A stretch of 64,000 bases of DNA from Capitulum mitella (GCA_030062745.1 CP099848.1:3661185-3725184); one strand, 5' to 3'; numbered from the stretch's first letter, positions 41,217-53,348 are shown. Program-made: numbers and translations. The notes: generated from the letters alone by a model not told the origin.

Positions 41217-43260
41217 TCAGAGCCGGGCCGAGCGGCGCACCACGGCGTCGGCCAGCCGGCTCAGCTGGCGGCCGGACCGCTCGGCCCTGGCCGCGTCCTG
41301 CCGCAGCTGGCCGGTCGGGCTGTGGAAGCCGTCCGAGGGCGGCGCCCACGCCGGGCCCAGCGCGCGCCGCTGGCCCGGGGACGGGGCGCTGTGCGGCGCC
41401 GCGCCCTTCCGCCGCGGCGACGCGACGCCGCGCGTCGTGTTGGTCACGTTGCCGAGCGCGCGACGCCTGCAACGACCGACAGGTCAGCGAGCCCCGCAAG
41501 AACAGGGAGCCGGGAGCAGCTCACGTCACTCAAAACAAAACGCAGTGTATATGTATATACCTGCAATACAACATCGATCGGTTACTTGCCAGCAGGCCAA
41601 GGTCACGGCTGATCGATCCTGAGTCTCCTTCGGACCAGCCGACGACCGGCGTCCAGTCCGTATGGAACGCGTCTTTGTGTCAGGTCAGGACGTCCACCAC
41701 GGCCACGTTCAAATGAAGACTCTCAGTAGCATCACACTCAAGGCAAGACTCCCATCAGCTCTAGTTCCATTTCGAGTCGAGTCTATTCGAGTCTCTAGTT
41801 CTAGTTCGAGTCAAGACTCAACAACGTCGCAGTTAAGTCAGAACCCCGGCGGAGTCAAGGCTCTACACAGCGTCGCGATAGCCAAGACTCTCGGCAGCGT
41901 CACGACCAAGTCAAGACTGCAAACATCACCACGCTTAATCCAGGACTTCCAACACTGTCACGTTCAAGTGAGGCCACCCAGCGTCACGACCGCGTCAAAA
42001 CTCCGCAGCGGCGCCACGATTAAGTCACGACACGCAGCAGCGTCACACTCGGCCCCCGGCGGCGTGGCGGCCCGCGGCCGTGACGCCGCCACTCACCGTC
42101 TGGGCGGCACGGGCGGCGTGGCGTCCAGGGCCGGGTTGGCGCAGCCGGCGCGGCGGCGGCCCGGCGAATCGATCCCGAACGGCGAGTAGAGCCGCTCCTG
42201 GGCCGGGCTGCGGCCGAGGCCGGCACGCGCGCGCCCGGCCGGCGTGCCCGGCGTGAACGGCGAGTTGGTGAGCCGGTACCGGCGCCGGGTGGAGCGCCGC
42301 AGCCGCTGTCGACGCCGCGGGGCAGTCAGGGGGTGTAGTCAGAGGGCGGAGTCAGTCTCACACCGCAACGTACGAGAGCAGAGTCAAAAGGTAGAGTCAG
42401 AAAACGGAGTCAAAAGGTGGGGACAGTCTCCCGTCGCAACATCAGGTCGAGTCAGTTTCATTACACAGCGTCAAAAGGAAATCAGCGTAATATTAGAGCT
42501 CCAGAAAGAAGGTGCAAGCATTGGTCCTGCCTTGTGGTTAAGCTCAAGGCGGCTTCAATTTCACACGGCTTTACACAGCGCAAGAAATCAGCATCACGTG
42601 GTTGAAACCGGTATCTTCAGTTGCACTTTGTTGAATCTATTGCAGCAATTGTTTATTGGCATGTATATCTACTTTACTGGACTAATGTCCCCCTTGCACG
42701 TACCCTAAACTTATGTACAAACAATAAATCATCATATATGAAGTATTTTAATCGTAATTTAATGAATTCACACGACGTATATCAGAAGCAATCACACGCA
42801 CGCGAAGAACTGAGTGTTATTGAATGCAAGAAAAGCACCGTATCAAGGACAGTTTGATGTAATTTAATCGATAAACAAGAAAACATAGCCCCAAAGTAAA
42901 ATCGTCAACATGACTGTTTCTTGCAAGCATAATCACCTGGGACAAAAGGTCAAATGTTGAAGCAACCTCGTGAAATGCCCGTTGTACTTTCTTCTGCCCA
43001 TGCCTTATAGCCTGCTGTGTCTGTGCGCTTGAAATTGATGGAATAGTCGGCAAACGCATGCCAAATAAACCACCTCTGGTTCTCATTTCTGGGCTTCTTC
43101 TTTCCTCAGACGAAGACAATGCACTTGCTGAGTGAGCAAATCTTTGTTCCAGACACTGCCTGGTTGGTTGAGCTGTGGCTGGCTCTGAATGTTGTCGCCT
43201 CAGAATCCAAGGTATCTCCGGTCCTCTAGCAATGCCATCGCTTTTCTCCGTTCCTTCCAT
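41217..43260 (-). CDS. Basic, proline-rich protein of unknown function (weak PIMREG-like resemblance)
   Basis: Three exons on the minus strand, 42937-43260 (ATG at 43260), 42097-42305 and 41217-41466, join in phase across GT-AG introns (donors CCCAG|GTGATT and GACG|GTGAGT; acceptors GTCGACAG and GTTGCAG) to give 260 residues. There is no signal peptide or membrane segment. A predicted helix, QQAIRHGQKKVQRAFHEV, leads to a basic stretch RLRRSTRRRYRL and proline-directed Ser/Thr sites (NSPFTPGTP, LYSPFGIDSP, NPALDATPPVPP), then RRALGNVTNT and a Ser/Pro-rich tail ending VVRRSARL. The order leucine-rich box, Ala/Gln-rich helix, LRRS-basic box with SP sites recalls the mitotic regulator PIMREG/CATS, but similarity is too weak for a firm name. 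The many SP/TP sites suggest a CDK substrate (inference). GOSR1 lies about 3.5 kb away in divergent orientation. Confidence 0.65.
41690..42055. repeat. GTCAAGACTC-type degenerate repeat in an intron
   Basis: Motifs such as CAAGACTC, GAGTCAAGACTC, AGTCTCTAGTTC and AGCGTCACGAC recur irregularly between the second and third exons of the gene at 41217-43260. No coding signal. Confidence 0.6.
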
Positions 43261-44694
43261 AGTCACGTACTTTAACTTGATAATCAGCAACCGAGTCCTC
43301 AGTGGATTTCCGGTTAGTGATCTGCGACTGTCAGCAATAAATTGGTGGTCGGGGAGGAAAGAAGTTTTTGTTGAAGACCACGGCTGGGAATAGATCACAC
43401 TGCCCACCGCAGACTGATCAGATTTCCGAGACACGGCGCCCCAGCCCCACACACAGCCACACCCGAGACGCCCACACAGGATTTGAAATGATTCAAACTT
43501 GCCGGCGGCAGCCGAGCGTCGCCGCTGGTTCGCTGGAATCCAAGGTCGTCACCCCACCGAGACGCTCTAAAACGCTGCATTGTAGTTCAAAGCGGCGAGA
43601 AGCGAGACTGTTTGAAAAACGAGAAATACATCAATGTGAGGCCCGTTTGATAACCTACGACTTAAAAAATGTGTTCTGTTTCTGAGCAAATGTCCACTTG
43701 CTACTCTTTTCGGAAAACATGCTCAAATAGCCTGAGATTACAGCACCAGCAAGTCGATCAGCAATCCAGACTTGCCATGAGGCCATTCTATCTGGGGTTT
43801 CGTCTAGGCTTTATGTCATATCAGCAAAGATTTTTGCACGTTCCTCAATACCATCTCGCCACTAATAGAAAAAGTTCGGCATTCCATCGTACTTCAGCTC
43901 GAAATAATACATTATGGCTGAAAATGCTGTCAATGCACAATGGGCCCTACGTCAGCCAGTTTGCCTTACATAAGGGAATGCTGCTTTCGTCAGCAGGAAT
44001 GCCTAATGTTGATTGGTTTACTTTGTCAAAATCACTCACATTTTCTGCAATCGAATGCCTTGTTTGAAGCGACGTGCATCGCAATTATAGCTTCGGTCTT
44101 AGGTGTGTGGGGCGACGATTCAGATAAGTGGTTTTATGGTTCATATATACCATAGGTACCGCGCCAAGTGCTCAAGCAATTTGGAAGTCAGTGCATTCGA
44201 TGTCCAGCGTTGTTTCCTAGGCCTTGCCTTCAAATGCCTCCCTAGCTTGGCGAGGTAGGTATGTGTATGTCGAAGTTGGGGCCCACGAAATAAACCTTGT
44301 GTATGTTCACGTTTCCTTTGAAAATGAACGTTTGGTTCACAGATCTTTTAAGAGTGTGTTATATGCATCTTCAGTCTAGGTGTTGGGCCATACATCACAG
44401 TTTCACCAGGTGGTGAAAAACAATGAATGGCATAAAAGTCATACAGCATATGGCTGTAAGGTAAACACTTTTGATTTGGTTGCTACATAATGCCATTCCT
44501 AGATGAAGAAAGCAAAAAAATTACCAAATAATATTGCAATTCTCTTCATCGCTGACCACCTTGCCACTTGTCTGTGTGACTTTTGCTGTGATTTCACAGT
44601 AACAAAGTCAAAAAGGGCAATGCTCAAGGTGAAGGTGTTTTGACCCTAATTATGTCACCATTATAACCTCATTTAATGAATAATAAACAAGACA

Positions 44695-44893
44695 ACTAAC
44701 CAGCCTAACCTAAGCTAACCATAACCCTCACCTAATGTAACCTAACATAACCCAGCCTAACCTGTTTAGTCACATGACCTACTCTGTTGGACAGAGCCAA
44801 ATCCATTTGCACCCTTTATTAGCCTATGGCCTCTACTATCCTACGTCATGCCTCTGGCATGGGGTTGCACCTTTGGCACAACATGCCCTGTGA
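44695..44893 (-). mobile_element. Short dispersed repeat with TTAGG-type array, copy B
   Basis: On the minus strand it reads GTTGTGCCAAAGGTGCAACC, AGTAGAGGCCATAGGCTA, AATAAAGGGTGCAAATGG and TTGGCTCTGTCC, then GGTTAGGCTGGGTTATGTTA and further TTAGG-like units. The order of blocks matches copy A at 28252-28460. Non-coding. Confidence 0.7.
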
Positions 44894-45582
44894 ACATCCT
44901 TTTGTTGGAGACCTCCCATATCATTTACTGATGATGTCATGAAACATTATGCAGTACATAGAGCATCCTTGGAGAGAAGGTGGTGTAATCAAGCTGGTGC
45001 TGCCCATTCTGGTGGCATTTGCTTATGGTAAAATATAACACCATTTCCTTTGGAAGCCATACTGATAGTGTCACATTTCTTCCTTTCATAGGAAAGTTTA
45101 TGAGCTCTTCTGCATTGTATATATAGCAAAAGTTGTCCGTGAAAAGGTGGAAAAGTGATGTATTGCCAGGCCTTGCTTAACTTTTTGTCCCTTAAGAGCA
45201 TGTGACTGTGTAATTTCATGTCCCTATACATGTTTTCAGACAAGATAGTTTGGTTTGAATAGGCTGGGATGGAGCTTGAAATGTAGAAAAACAGCATTTT
45301 GGGAGCCCCCAGTTTCTGAAAAGTCCTTGTGTTAGAACACATGACTGAAATGCTTGATGTTGCTACCATATTTACATTCTGAATTGGCATTAGTAAACCA
45401 TGAAATTGTTTATGTGTGGCTGACAAGAAAAATAAATTTAGTCCAAGCTCATAGAGAGCCTGCTATGAACCTGCTGGTGTACATGATTCTTGTAGGTCTT
45501 GGTGTTGACCCATATGGTTACCGATATGACCCATATGTCATGGTGCTGACCCATATGCTCTGTAGCATGGCTTGTGACTTTT

Positions 45583-45717
45583 AGAAGAGTTGATGAGTAA
45601 GCAGATGTTCTGGCCATAGGCCCTGTTCAGTGTTTCTTCATTGTTGTGTTCTGAAGAACTGAAGAAGCATGGAAGAGGGCCTATGGCCATAATGTTTGCT
45701 TACTCCATGGCTCTTCT
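45583..45717. repeat. Imperfect inverted repeat with 58-base arms
   Basis: Left arm 45583-45640 and right arm 45660-45717 are the same length and about three-quarters complementary, with blocks AGAAGAG, GAGTAAGCA, GGCCATAGGCCCT and TTCTTCA in register; the loop is 19 bases. A foldback element or a long hairpin RNA are both possible. No coding. Confidence 0.8.
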
Positions 45718-45999
45718 AAGACCTTCAGGCCACACTATATGGCAAACAGACCAATGCTGCCAAGAGAAAAGAGAATTAGTTTGTAATGCCAAGAACAGAT
45801 GCTAATCTAAAGATCATGAACCAAATTATTTAGGTTTTGCAAATCACATGACCTGGTGTACCCTTGGGGTATCAGTCATTGCAGTGTTGGCTGTGAGCAG
45901 AATACATCCAGCTGATTATGGAACCTTGCCAGTCAGACAAAACATTACTGGCTGTCCTTATTATTCACAAATGATGGGTTATGTACACAGAACTTACCT

Positions 46000-46060
46000 C
46001 ACCTAACATCATCTAACCTAACCTAGCCTAATGTAACCTAACTCTACCCTATGCTGCCCT
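46000..46060. repeat. Degenerate CCTAA (telomere-like) cluster
   Basis: CACCTAACATCATCTAACCT, AACCTAGCCTAATGTAACCT and AACTCTACCCTATG are degenerate copies of the TTAGG complement. Unlike the clusters at 28.4 and 44.7 kb, no sequence of the dispersed repeat is visible next to it. Confidence 0.65.
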
Positions 46061-46799
46061 AACCAGTGTAACTTACCTCACCAATTCAAAATTCTTCTCC
46101 ATTATCTACCCCTGTTGCATCTTGGCAGTTTTCATTTTCTCTATGCCATTTTTTTGTACATTTTCCCTGCAAGGATTTAATACCATAGTTTAGCATATCC
46201 ACAGTAATTGTATTGTGTGCATTACAACAAGATCTCTTGTTCCTCCATACTAGAAACCTTGAGTAACAGTAGTCCTAGAGTGACACATTTGAACCATAAA
46301 TTCAAAAAAGTACTGTTAGGGCTGACAGGAATGTATGCAGATCATATGTCACAAACAATGATGAATATTAAGAAACCAGGTAATAACAATTTACCTTTTT
46401 TTGGTGATAACCCAGTATGACCCATCATGTTCTTAAGGTTTCACAATGTTATAAATTGTGAGCATGGGCCCACATAACTGGTTCAAATGTCATACAGCCA
46501 CAGAAAATGCCTGTGCCTACACACCTGTGATGCTGAAACATGGATCCAGTAGATAACACCATTTGTGGGATTATTCTTACATGCCTCAGTGTCACTTATA
46601 TGCTTTTGAATCTGGCATGCTGCTATCACATTTAATATGAGATGATGGAATGTGATGTGTCAATATATCAGTTTTTTTTGAAGACCCAGTTTAGTGCCAG
46701 TATTGTTAACTAGTACCACTGATCCATGATTGTTTTTTCAGGAATTGTATTTTCTGGATGAAGCCTGCCTAGGTGATCTCATTGGATGTGTTTGAAGCT

Positions 46800-49700
46800 A
46801 TGGCTTCTGGTGGACACAGCTGGGAAGGTAAGAACTGCCATATCATATGGGGCACAGGTATTAAATGGTCCTAGGGTTGGCAGTGTGAACATTGCCACTA
46901 GAATGCCATTAAGTCATTAGTTACTTCAGATTTAAGTACACATCCAGTTTCCCTCTTCTTGTTTATTTAGATATAAGAATGTCAGGCCATTGTCTGTTTC
47001 TTACTTAAGGTTTCTTGCTAATCCCTTCGGATTAGTTTGTTGTCATTCATTCTTGAACACACTTTAACCACAAAGTCATGTACAGAAGTAATTTTACTGC
47101 ATTTTGTTTCCTCATTCACTGTGCTGGCTGCCAGTCATGAGGTACTAGGAGTAATCATATTATGAAAGGTGATACCAGCTGTGGCTGCATATGACAGCAA
47201 AGTTTACGAGTGACCACATTAGAAATGTTTTGATTGATTAGTTCATTGCTGAGAGATCCCACTGATAACCTGATGTCATATGCGGCACATGTTGATTTTC
47301 CTCTGTTGCGTACAGACCTCCGCAAGCAGGCGAGACAGGTAGAGAATGAGCTGGACGTGAAGCTGGTCGCCTACAGCAAGCTCGGAGCTGGCTATGGCAA
47401 TGCCGCTGCCTCCAAGCCCAGGTACTGATGCCCCACGGGACCCTGTGGGCATTGAATAGGGGTGAGGTCCCTTGACTCAACAGGCTGTACATGAAAACTT
47501 CATGTGAGTCCAGGATTACTGGCTCATTGTACACCTAGCACTATACCCAGCACTGCCATAAAAAAGTGGCTGTCTCACAGTAGTCTGCAAAAAATGCATT
47601 GCAGATGAAAACTGGCACCACAGCTTGTAGTGTTTTGACAAACCAAGCTGTGTTTGATGACTAAATTATGGCATGAACTTCAACTTTTGAATATGATTTT
47701 CCTAGCTTGTCCCACTGATGACTTTTCCTGTTAATGGCAGTTACAGTCATGCAGTAGTTTTGACTATAGTCATTACCATAGTCATTATCACAGAGTGATT
47801 TGCAAGTACAGAGGATCCACCGTTTTGACGGGAGTTGCCGTTTCGCAGCGACCAACAGCCGCTGCTCGGGGACGACCAGGCCGTCGAGAAAACGGAGGCA
47901 GAAATCGAAGCATGCCTGGCGAAGGTAAGGCGGGGCGTGGCGTGATCGGAAGGTGCTGTACTTGTCTGTGGTGGTTTCGGTTGTGGCACGTGGCATGTGT
48001 TGTACGTGTCGGGACGTTCAGAAGTTCCGACGCATGTGCCGAGCATACCACTGCAGGATGCTGGGCTTACCACCTGGGAAAGTCCGGTGACCGTACCCGT
48101 GATGAATCGGTCGGCCCCTGCGCCCCCCCCCCCCGTTCCGCCCGCTGCGTGACTGCGCCCCAAACGGCCGATTGACTGTCCTTTGCCGCCAGCTCACCAC
48201 GCTCTGCTGCCCTCTGATCGAACTCTGCCGCTGTTTGACCGTTCTCCGCCTCCGTCTGACCGTCCTCTGGTGCCGTCTGGTTCTCTGCTGCCGTTTGACC
48301 GTTCTCTGCCGCCGTCTGACCATTTTCTGCCGCCATCTGACCATCCTGTGCCGCTATCTGACCGTCCTCTGCTGCCGTCTGGTCGCTCTGCCGCCGTCTG
48401 ACCGCTCTCTGTCTTTGCTGAAAAAAATGCCAGAAAAAGCCTTCTGACTGCGCTCTGCCGCCTTCTGACCACTCTCTGCCGCCTTGTGGCCGCCGTCCGC
48501 CGCCGCAGCTGTCGACAGTGAACGAGCTGATGTCGGAGTTTTCGGCGGCGCAAAGCGCGAGTGCGGCCGTGGTGCACACCCTGCAGCGGCACCGCGAGAT
48601 CCTGCAGGACTACTCGCACGAGTTCGGCCGCACCAAGGCAGCCCTGGACGCCAGCCGCGACCGCCAGCAGCTGCTGGCCTCCAGCCGCGGCGACGACGGG
48701 TGAGTGGCGCCTGCTGGTCTGCTGTCGCGAGGAGTACGTCCTGCTGATCGGCTCTAGTGACGGGTGAATCCTGGTCTGCTTTAGTGAGGGGGAGTGTCTG
48801 CTGCTTGTCGGCGCAAGCGACGGGGCGTCTCCTGCTAGGCAGCTCTGTTGTAGGAGTGTCCCCCGCTGGTCTGCCCTGGTGAGGGGGAAGTGTCTCCGGG
48901 TACTTCTAATGACGGGAGTTCTTCGTGCTGCGACATCACTGCAGTAATGATGCAGTGATGTCGCGCCAGATTACGACGCCATTGGAGACGATGACCAGCA
49001 GAAGGAAAAGAATTAGGAATATACCCGGTCGCCTTGATTGGAACATAATTCGGATAGCTGTGCACGGAACTTTGAATAGCACCTGTCTCGCAGATATATT
49101 GTTCGTCGCCAGTCAGTTGCGGCGGATCTTGCTACGTTTGTCGGGTCGCGATTAAAACAAGCCGTCAGTTGAACTTGTCACTTTTTCAGTGCGTACAAGA
49201 ACGGCCGGTTGAATAGAAGACTGGACCATCTTTTGAAAGAAAACGAACACATTCGGAAGTAAGTCGTAACTCGAGCCAGGGGTGTCACATCGGATGGAGT
49301 CTGGGGCACAGCTGCATCATGGGCTGTGCCCATGTCTTGGATTCATGGTTCCGTTCAGCTCCGGCGCAGCATCTCAGAGAGAGGCTTCAGGTCTTCAATC
49401 ACAGACAAGGCTTCTTGTTTTCATTGGAACCTCATCGTTAGGTCCTCTCGAAATTCCTCACTTCCTCAGCGTCTCGTGTGCGTGAGGAGGCTTCTCCGCA
49501 TGTACAGACCTGCCGGAGATCGGCACCAGGCCTCCGGCGTGCCGCCCCCGACTACACCAGGTCTGTTTCACTGACCCCCCCCCCCCGCCCGGCAGCTCGG
49601 ACCGTCTGATTGACGAGCAGATCGCCATCGCCATGGAGACGCGGGACCACCTGAGCGGCCAGCGGGCTACCTTCAAAGCCATCCAGACGCGGGTGAACGA

Positions 49701-49833
49701 CCTGGCGCACCGTTTCCCCATGATCAACAGCCTGCTGCAGCGGATCCAGCTGCGCAAGCGGCGCGACTCGCTCGTGCTGGGCGCCGTCGTCGGCCTCTGC
49801 CTGGTCTTCTTCGTCTGGTATTTGTTCGGCTGA
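46800..49833 (+). CDS. GOSR1: Golgi SNAP receptor complex member 1 (GS28 SNARE)
   Basis: Six exons with consistent phases: 46800-46827 (MASGGHSWE), 47316-47421, 47849-47924, 48509-48699, 49190-49258 and 49596-49833, giving 235 residues against about 250 in mammals. Recognisable stretches are DLRKQARQVENELDVKLVAY, HTLQRHREILQDYSHEFGRT, RLNRRLDHLLKENEHIRNSD, then the Qb-SNARE helix with LIDEQIAIAMETRDHLSGQR (central-layer Gln) and NSLLQRIQLRKRRD, and a C-terminal anchor LVLGAVVGLCLVFFVWYLFG. The protein is a tail-anchored Golgi SNARE working with syntaxin 5, Ykt6 and Bet1L or GOSR1 partners in ER-Golgi and intra-Golgi transport. The exon 3 segment between LLGDDQ and LSTVNEL is shorter than in mammals. 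Start ATG fits the family N-terminus exactly. Confidence 0.97.
48175..48485. repeat. About 22-bp minisatellite in GOSR1 intron 3
   Basis: Units such as CTGCCGCCGTCTGACCGTCC recur about a dozen times with substitutions, ending just before the exon 4 acceptor at 48508. The units are pyrimidine-rich on the plus strand and run into the polypyrimidine tract. Repetitive peptides in both strands are artefacts. Confidence 0.85.
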
Positions 49834-52800
49834 GCCGCGCCGCGGCCGGCGGCTGCGTGTCCGGCTGGCGCCTCCTCTCCGAGCGGCCGGGGCCTGGTGT
49901 GTGGGCGGCCGGCTGCGTGTCCGGGCGGCCGGCGGCCGCGTGTCTGGGCGGCGGGCTCCTCGTGTCCGGGCGGGGTCGGCGCGTTGCGGCCGGTGGGCCG
50001 GCTCCAGCGGCTGTCGCGGCAGAGGACGCGCTCGGCAGCCGCGTGGTGGCGCGGCGCGCCCGTCTGTGATGGATATCTCTATTCTGGTGCACGATGAAGC
50101 TCGCGTCTCTCGCAGGCTGTTTCTCTGCACGATGTGGGAAACGAACTTTGGTACCAAATAGGTCGGCACCAGCTGGTGCCTTGCAGACGGGGTTTGGACG
50201 ATGCGTAAATGACCATGTTGAATGCCTTTGCCTGTGTGAATATATTTCAGTCTAAGATTTTGTATGTGTTGTGCGAGGAAGCGTTTGAAAGTGGTCACCG
50301 TATGCCATTTTGTGTAAGCGGCACCGCGCTAACGTAGCACCGCAATACAAGTTGTACGTCTTGACGCCGGTACGTTTCGGTTGAGCTGTTGCGGGGTGTT
50401 ACCGTGACCATTCGACCGGCCGACTGACCGAATGAACGTGACCAGGCCATTGTACTAAATGCTTTGATGGTTTACGGGTTAGACAGTGGTGGCGTACGTG
50501 GTTCACTGATCTGCGTCAGGTTCTAAGAAGTCTCAGTCGGCAGTGGGTTTGTGCGCTAACCATTAACAGCCCCGTGAGGATCTGGTCTGCGTCGGATGAT
50601 CCCTGGAGCCCAGTGTGTCGCAATCGTGTTTGACAGCAGTTTCTCTGAGTCCATGGATGTGGCCAAGAATGTCGAGCAAGCCTGAGACAGTCGCAATGGT
50701 CGTCACTTTCGTTACCATGGAGAACCCGGTCCAACAAACCCAGTTTGAAACTCCTGTTTCCAACTCTGACGTCACTGCGTACCAAACACATCCCGCCATA
50801 TTTACGAAAGTAGGTTGACACGCGCACTGCAATGGTGGAGGCACTTTTGTGCCCCCATCTGTTTTTCCTGGAAATCTCGAGAACGGACCGGAGCTTGTCG
50901 CTGCTACTTTGTGACATTTATGACAAGTCAGTAACTCGATAAACTGACCCAAAGCAATCGAAAATCGGCGGGAAATTTTTGAAGTTTGGCGCAATTGAAG
51001 TCAAACACAAAGAAAACGGCGGTTGTCGCAGACAAATGGGAACTGCGAGAGGCCGTTCTGCATAAGACTACCGTTTGGACATTATCAGCCGGCATCATTC
51101 GGGACGATCGATGGATGTACCAAGACCAAAGCCAGGATCAGTAAAGGTCAGGGCCACTCAAGGTCAAGGTCAACCAGCTTCTGACCTGATCCTGATTTGC
51201 TTTGCAACGTGGCCATTCGTATGAAACATATATTCAGAGAATCTAGTTTAAAAACTTATGCTCACATTGATACTCATGTATAATTGTTACATTTTGCCAC
51301 AACCAAACCATGTAACTGGACTCATTATAACGAAATAGCTTTAGTGCACACAGCCGACATAAAACTTTCTTTGGGTTAAAAACTTCATCCAAGGTCAGTG
51401 GTCTCGCCTCACTTCCTTTGACCTCGCAGAGGTCAATGAACGCGGAAAGTGACCAAATGCACCGATGTTGGCAGTATTCACTGAAAATACGCTAAATGAT
51501 GCGTTTAGCGCCTTGTTGTACATTCAAGCTACATCAGTATCCCGTGTTGCTCGAGACCTGATCTGCACAAAAATAGAAAAATCCGTCATAGGTCAATGAC
51601 CTGACATGACCACGGCCGGAGAACTTCAAGATAGGAAACAACTTTAATTTCTGGTATTTCATGTTTTAACGGTTGAATAGGCTTCCTTTTCCCCGTTTCG
51701 TCCGAAAAGCCGTGCGGAAAGGCCTGGGCGGGCCGAGTGCCCAAAAGTTCACCTTTTCGACCTGATTTGACCTTGGAAATTTTGACCTAGGGTCACGAAA
51801 ATTGCACGCAATGTAGCTTTTTATGACCCTACCCTACCTCTACAATTTTGTCTTTAGCTCCTTCCGTTTCCGAGTCCGGAGGGGGGCACAAAAGTGCCTT
51901 CCTTCCAGTGCGCGTTAGCGCGAAACCCCCTTCTAATGCGCGTGTTAAAGATCATTTCAGAACATGGTATTTAAAGCACACCTTAAGGTGTTAATAAGCT
52001 ATGAACGGTCGGGCGCTCCATCTTGCACTTCAAGACAGGCGACTGTTCAGAGCGTGTGACAACCAAACGCAGCTGACACAGTTCGGCAAGGGCTTTGCAC
52101 AAGCGCAACCGAAAATGTCACGCATGTTTGGCGTGCGTAGTAACCTATGGCTAGTCTGCGGCCACAGAACCGGCGCGTCCTGCTAGCATTCATGCTTTTT
52201 CACGCTCCAAAAAGACCGTCAGCCATCTCTCCGGTACCAAGTCCTCGACAGAAGCTTTGCCACACGCTGATCCACGGGCGGCCGACCGATGCGGATGCGG
52301 ATGCGGCTCGAGACTCCTCGCAGCCACTTGAAACCCAGGTATCCGCCGGCCCAGGACCCCAACCAAGCAGGCCAGCGCGGCGACCGAGGCAGAATGCACA
52401 GCTAGTTGACCGTTTATCCAACAACTGGTAACGAGAGATCATTGGCGTCGTGACAGCGCGTAACAGTGTTATATCACTAACCGTAATTTGTCGCGGACCC
52501 GCGTCACGAGCCGTTAAAATCCACCTCTTCGCCACTCACGCGCCTAAAACAACGTGGATGTGATCCATACTAGAAAGTTGAGACTTCGCACACGGACCCG
52601 AGTACAAAACGCGCGCGCAGCCGGGCGGCGCGGCGCCGCGCGGTGAGCGAGCGCGTGGGACGCGGGGTCGGCGAGCCAGCTCCTGGAGCTAACGCGGCTC
52701 GACCGGACAGGTACACAATCACAGCGCCCGGAAGCGGCCAGCGCCTGCGGGCGGGCGCGGCGCGCGGCGCCGCCCGCCCGCGCCCGTCCGCGGGCCACAC

Positions 52801-52839
52801 AACAACGAACGGCGACGGCGGGCGGCCGGCGGCCGCCCC
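49834..52839. other. Intergenic region between GOSR1 and the SMRTER stop codon
   Basis: The first 200 bases are GC-rich with GGCGGCCGGCTGCGTGTCCG repeats, probably GOSR1 3' UTR. The transposon copy at 50815-51948 is the main content. The right end is the 3' UTR of the minus-strand SMRTER gene. No other gene seen. Confidence 0.6.
50815..51948 (-). mobile_element. Inverted-repeat DNA transposon, copy 2 (opposite orientation)
   Basis: Left end TTGACACGCGCACTGCAATGG, right end (reverse complement) TTTAACACGCGCATTAGAAGG followed by GGGTTTCGCGCTAACGCGCA. The interior is the diverged reverse complement of 10801-11977. No open frame resembling a transposase. AGGTCA and TCAAGGTCA motifs are preserved in several places, for example CTCAAGGTCAAGGTCAACC near 51160. 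Confidence 0.85.
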
Positions 52840-53179
52840 TCACTGGTCCCTGGTCGGCGCCGAGTGGTGCCGGTGCGGCGACTGCGCCGGCGGCGGTGGC
52901 GGCGGCGGTGGCGGAGGCGGCGGCGGTGGCGGCGGCGGAGGCGGAGGCGGAGGCGGCGGAGGCGTGTTGCCGCAGCCGTTGCTGCTCTTGTGCAGGTAGA
53001 GGGCGGCCGGGCCGGCCGGCTCCGGAGCGGCGCCGTCCAGCCGCGGCCGCTTGGCCGGCTCCTCGGCGGAGTCGCCGGCTCGGTCCGAGGTGCGCATCAC
53101 CTCGGCGATCTTGTTCTTCACGTAGTCCAGCGGCGAGCCCAGCCCGGCGGCCGGCGGCCGGCGTTGCTGCTGCTGCTGC

Positions 53180-53244
<65 letters not shown>

Positions 53245-53286
53245 TTGCTGTTTTTGCTGCTGCTGTTTCTGCTGCTGCTGCTGTTG

Positions 53287-53348
<62 letters not shown>

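Larger units (their letters stand above)
43261..46799. other. Divergent spacer before GOSR1, largely CpG-depleted
   Basis: The left third (to about 44150) is CG-containing and may hold promoters for both flanking genes. From about 44400 to 46799 the DNA is AT-rich and nearly without CG. It contains TTAGG-type repeats at 44695-44768 and 46000-46060, a dispersed-repeat copy and a 58-base-armed inverted repeat at 45583-45717. No coding exon recognised; a 5' UTR exon of GOSR1 may lie here. Confidence 0.6.
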
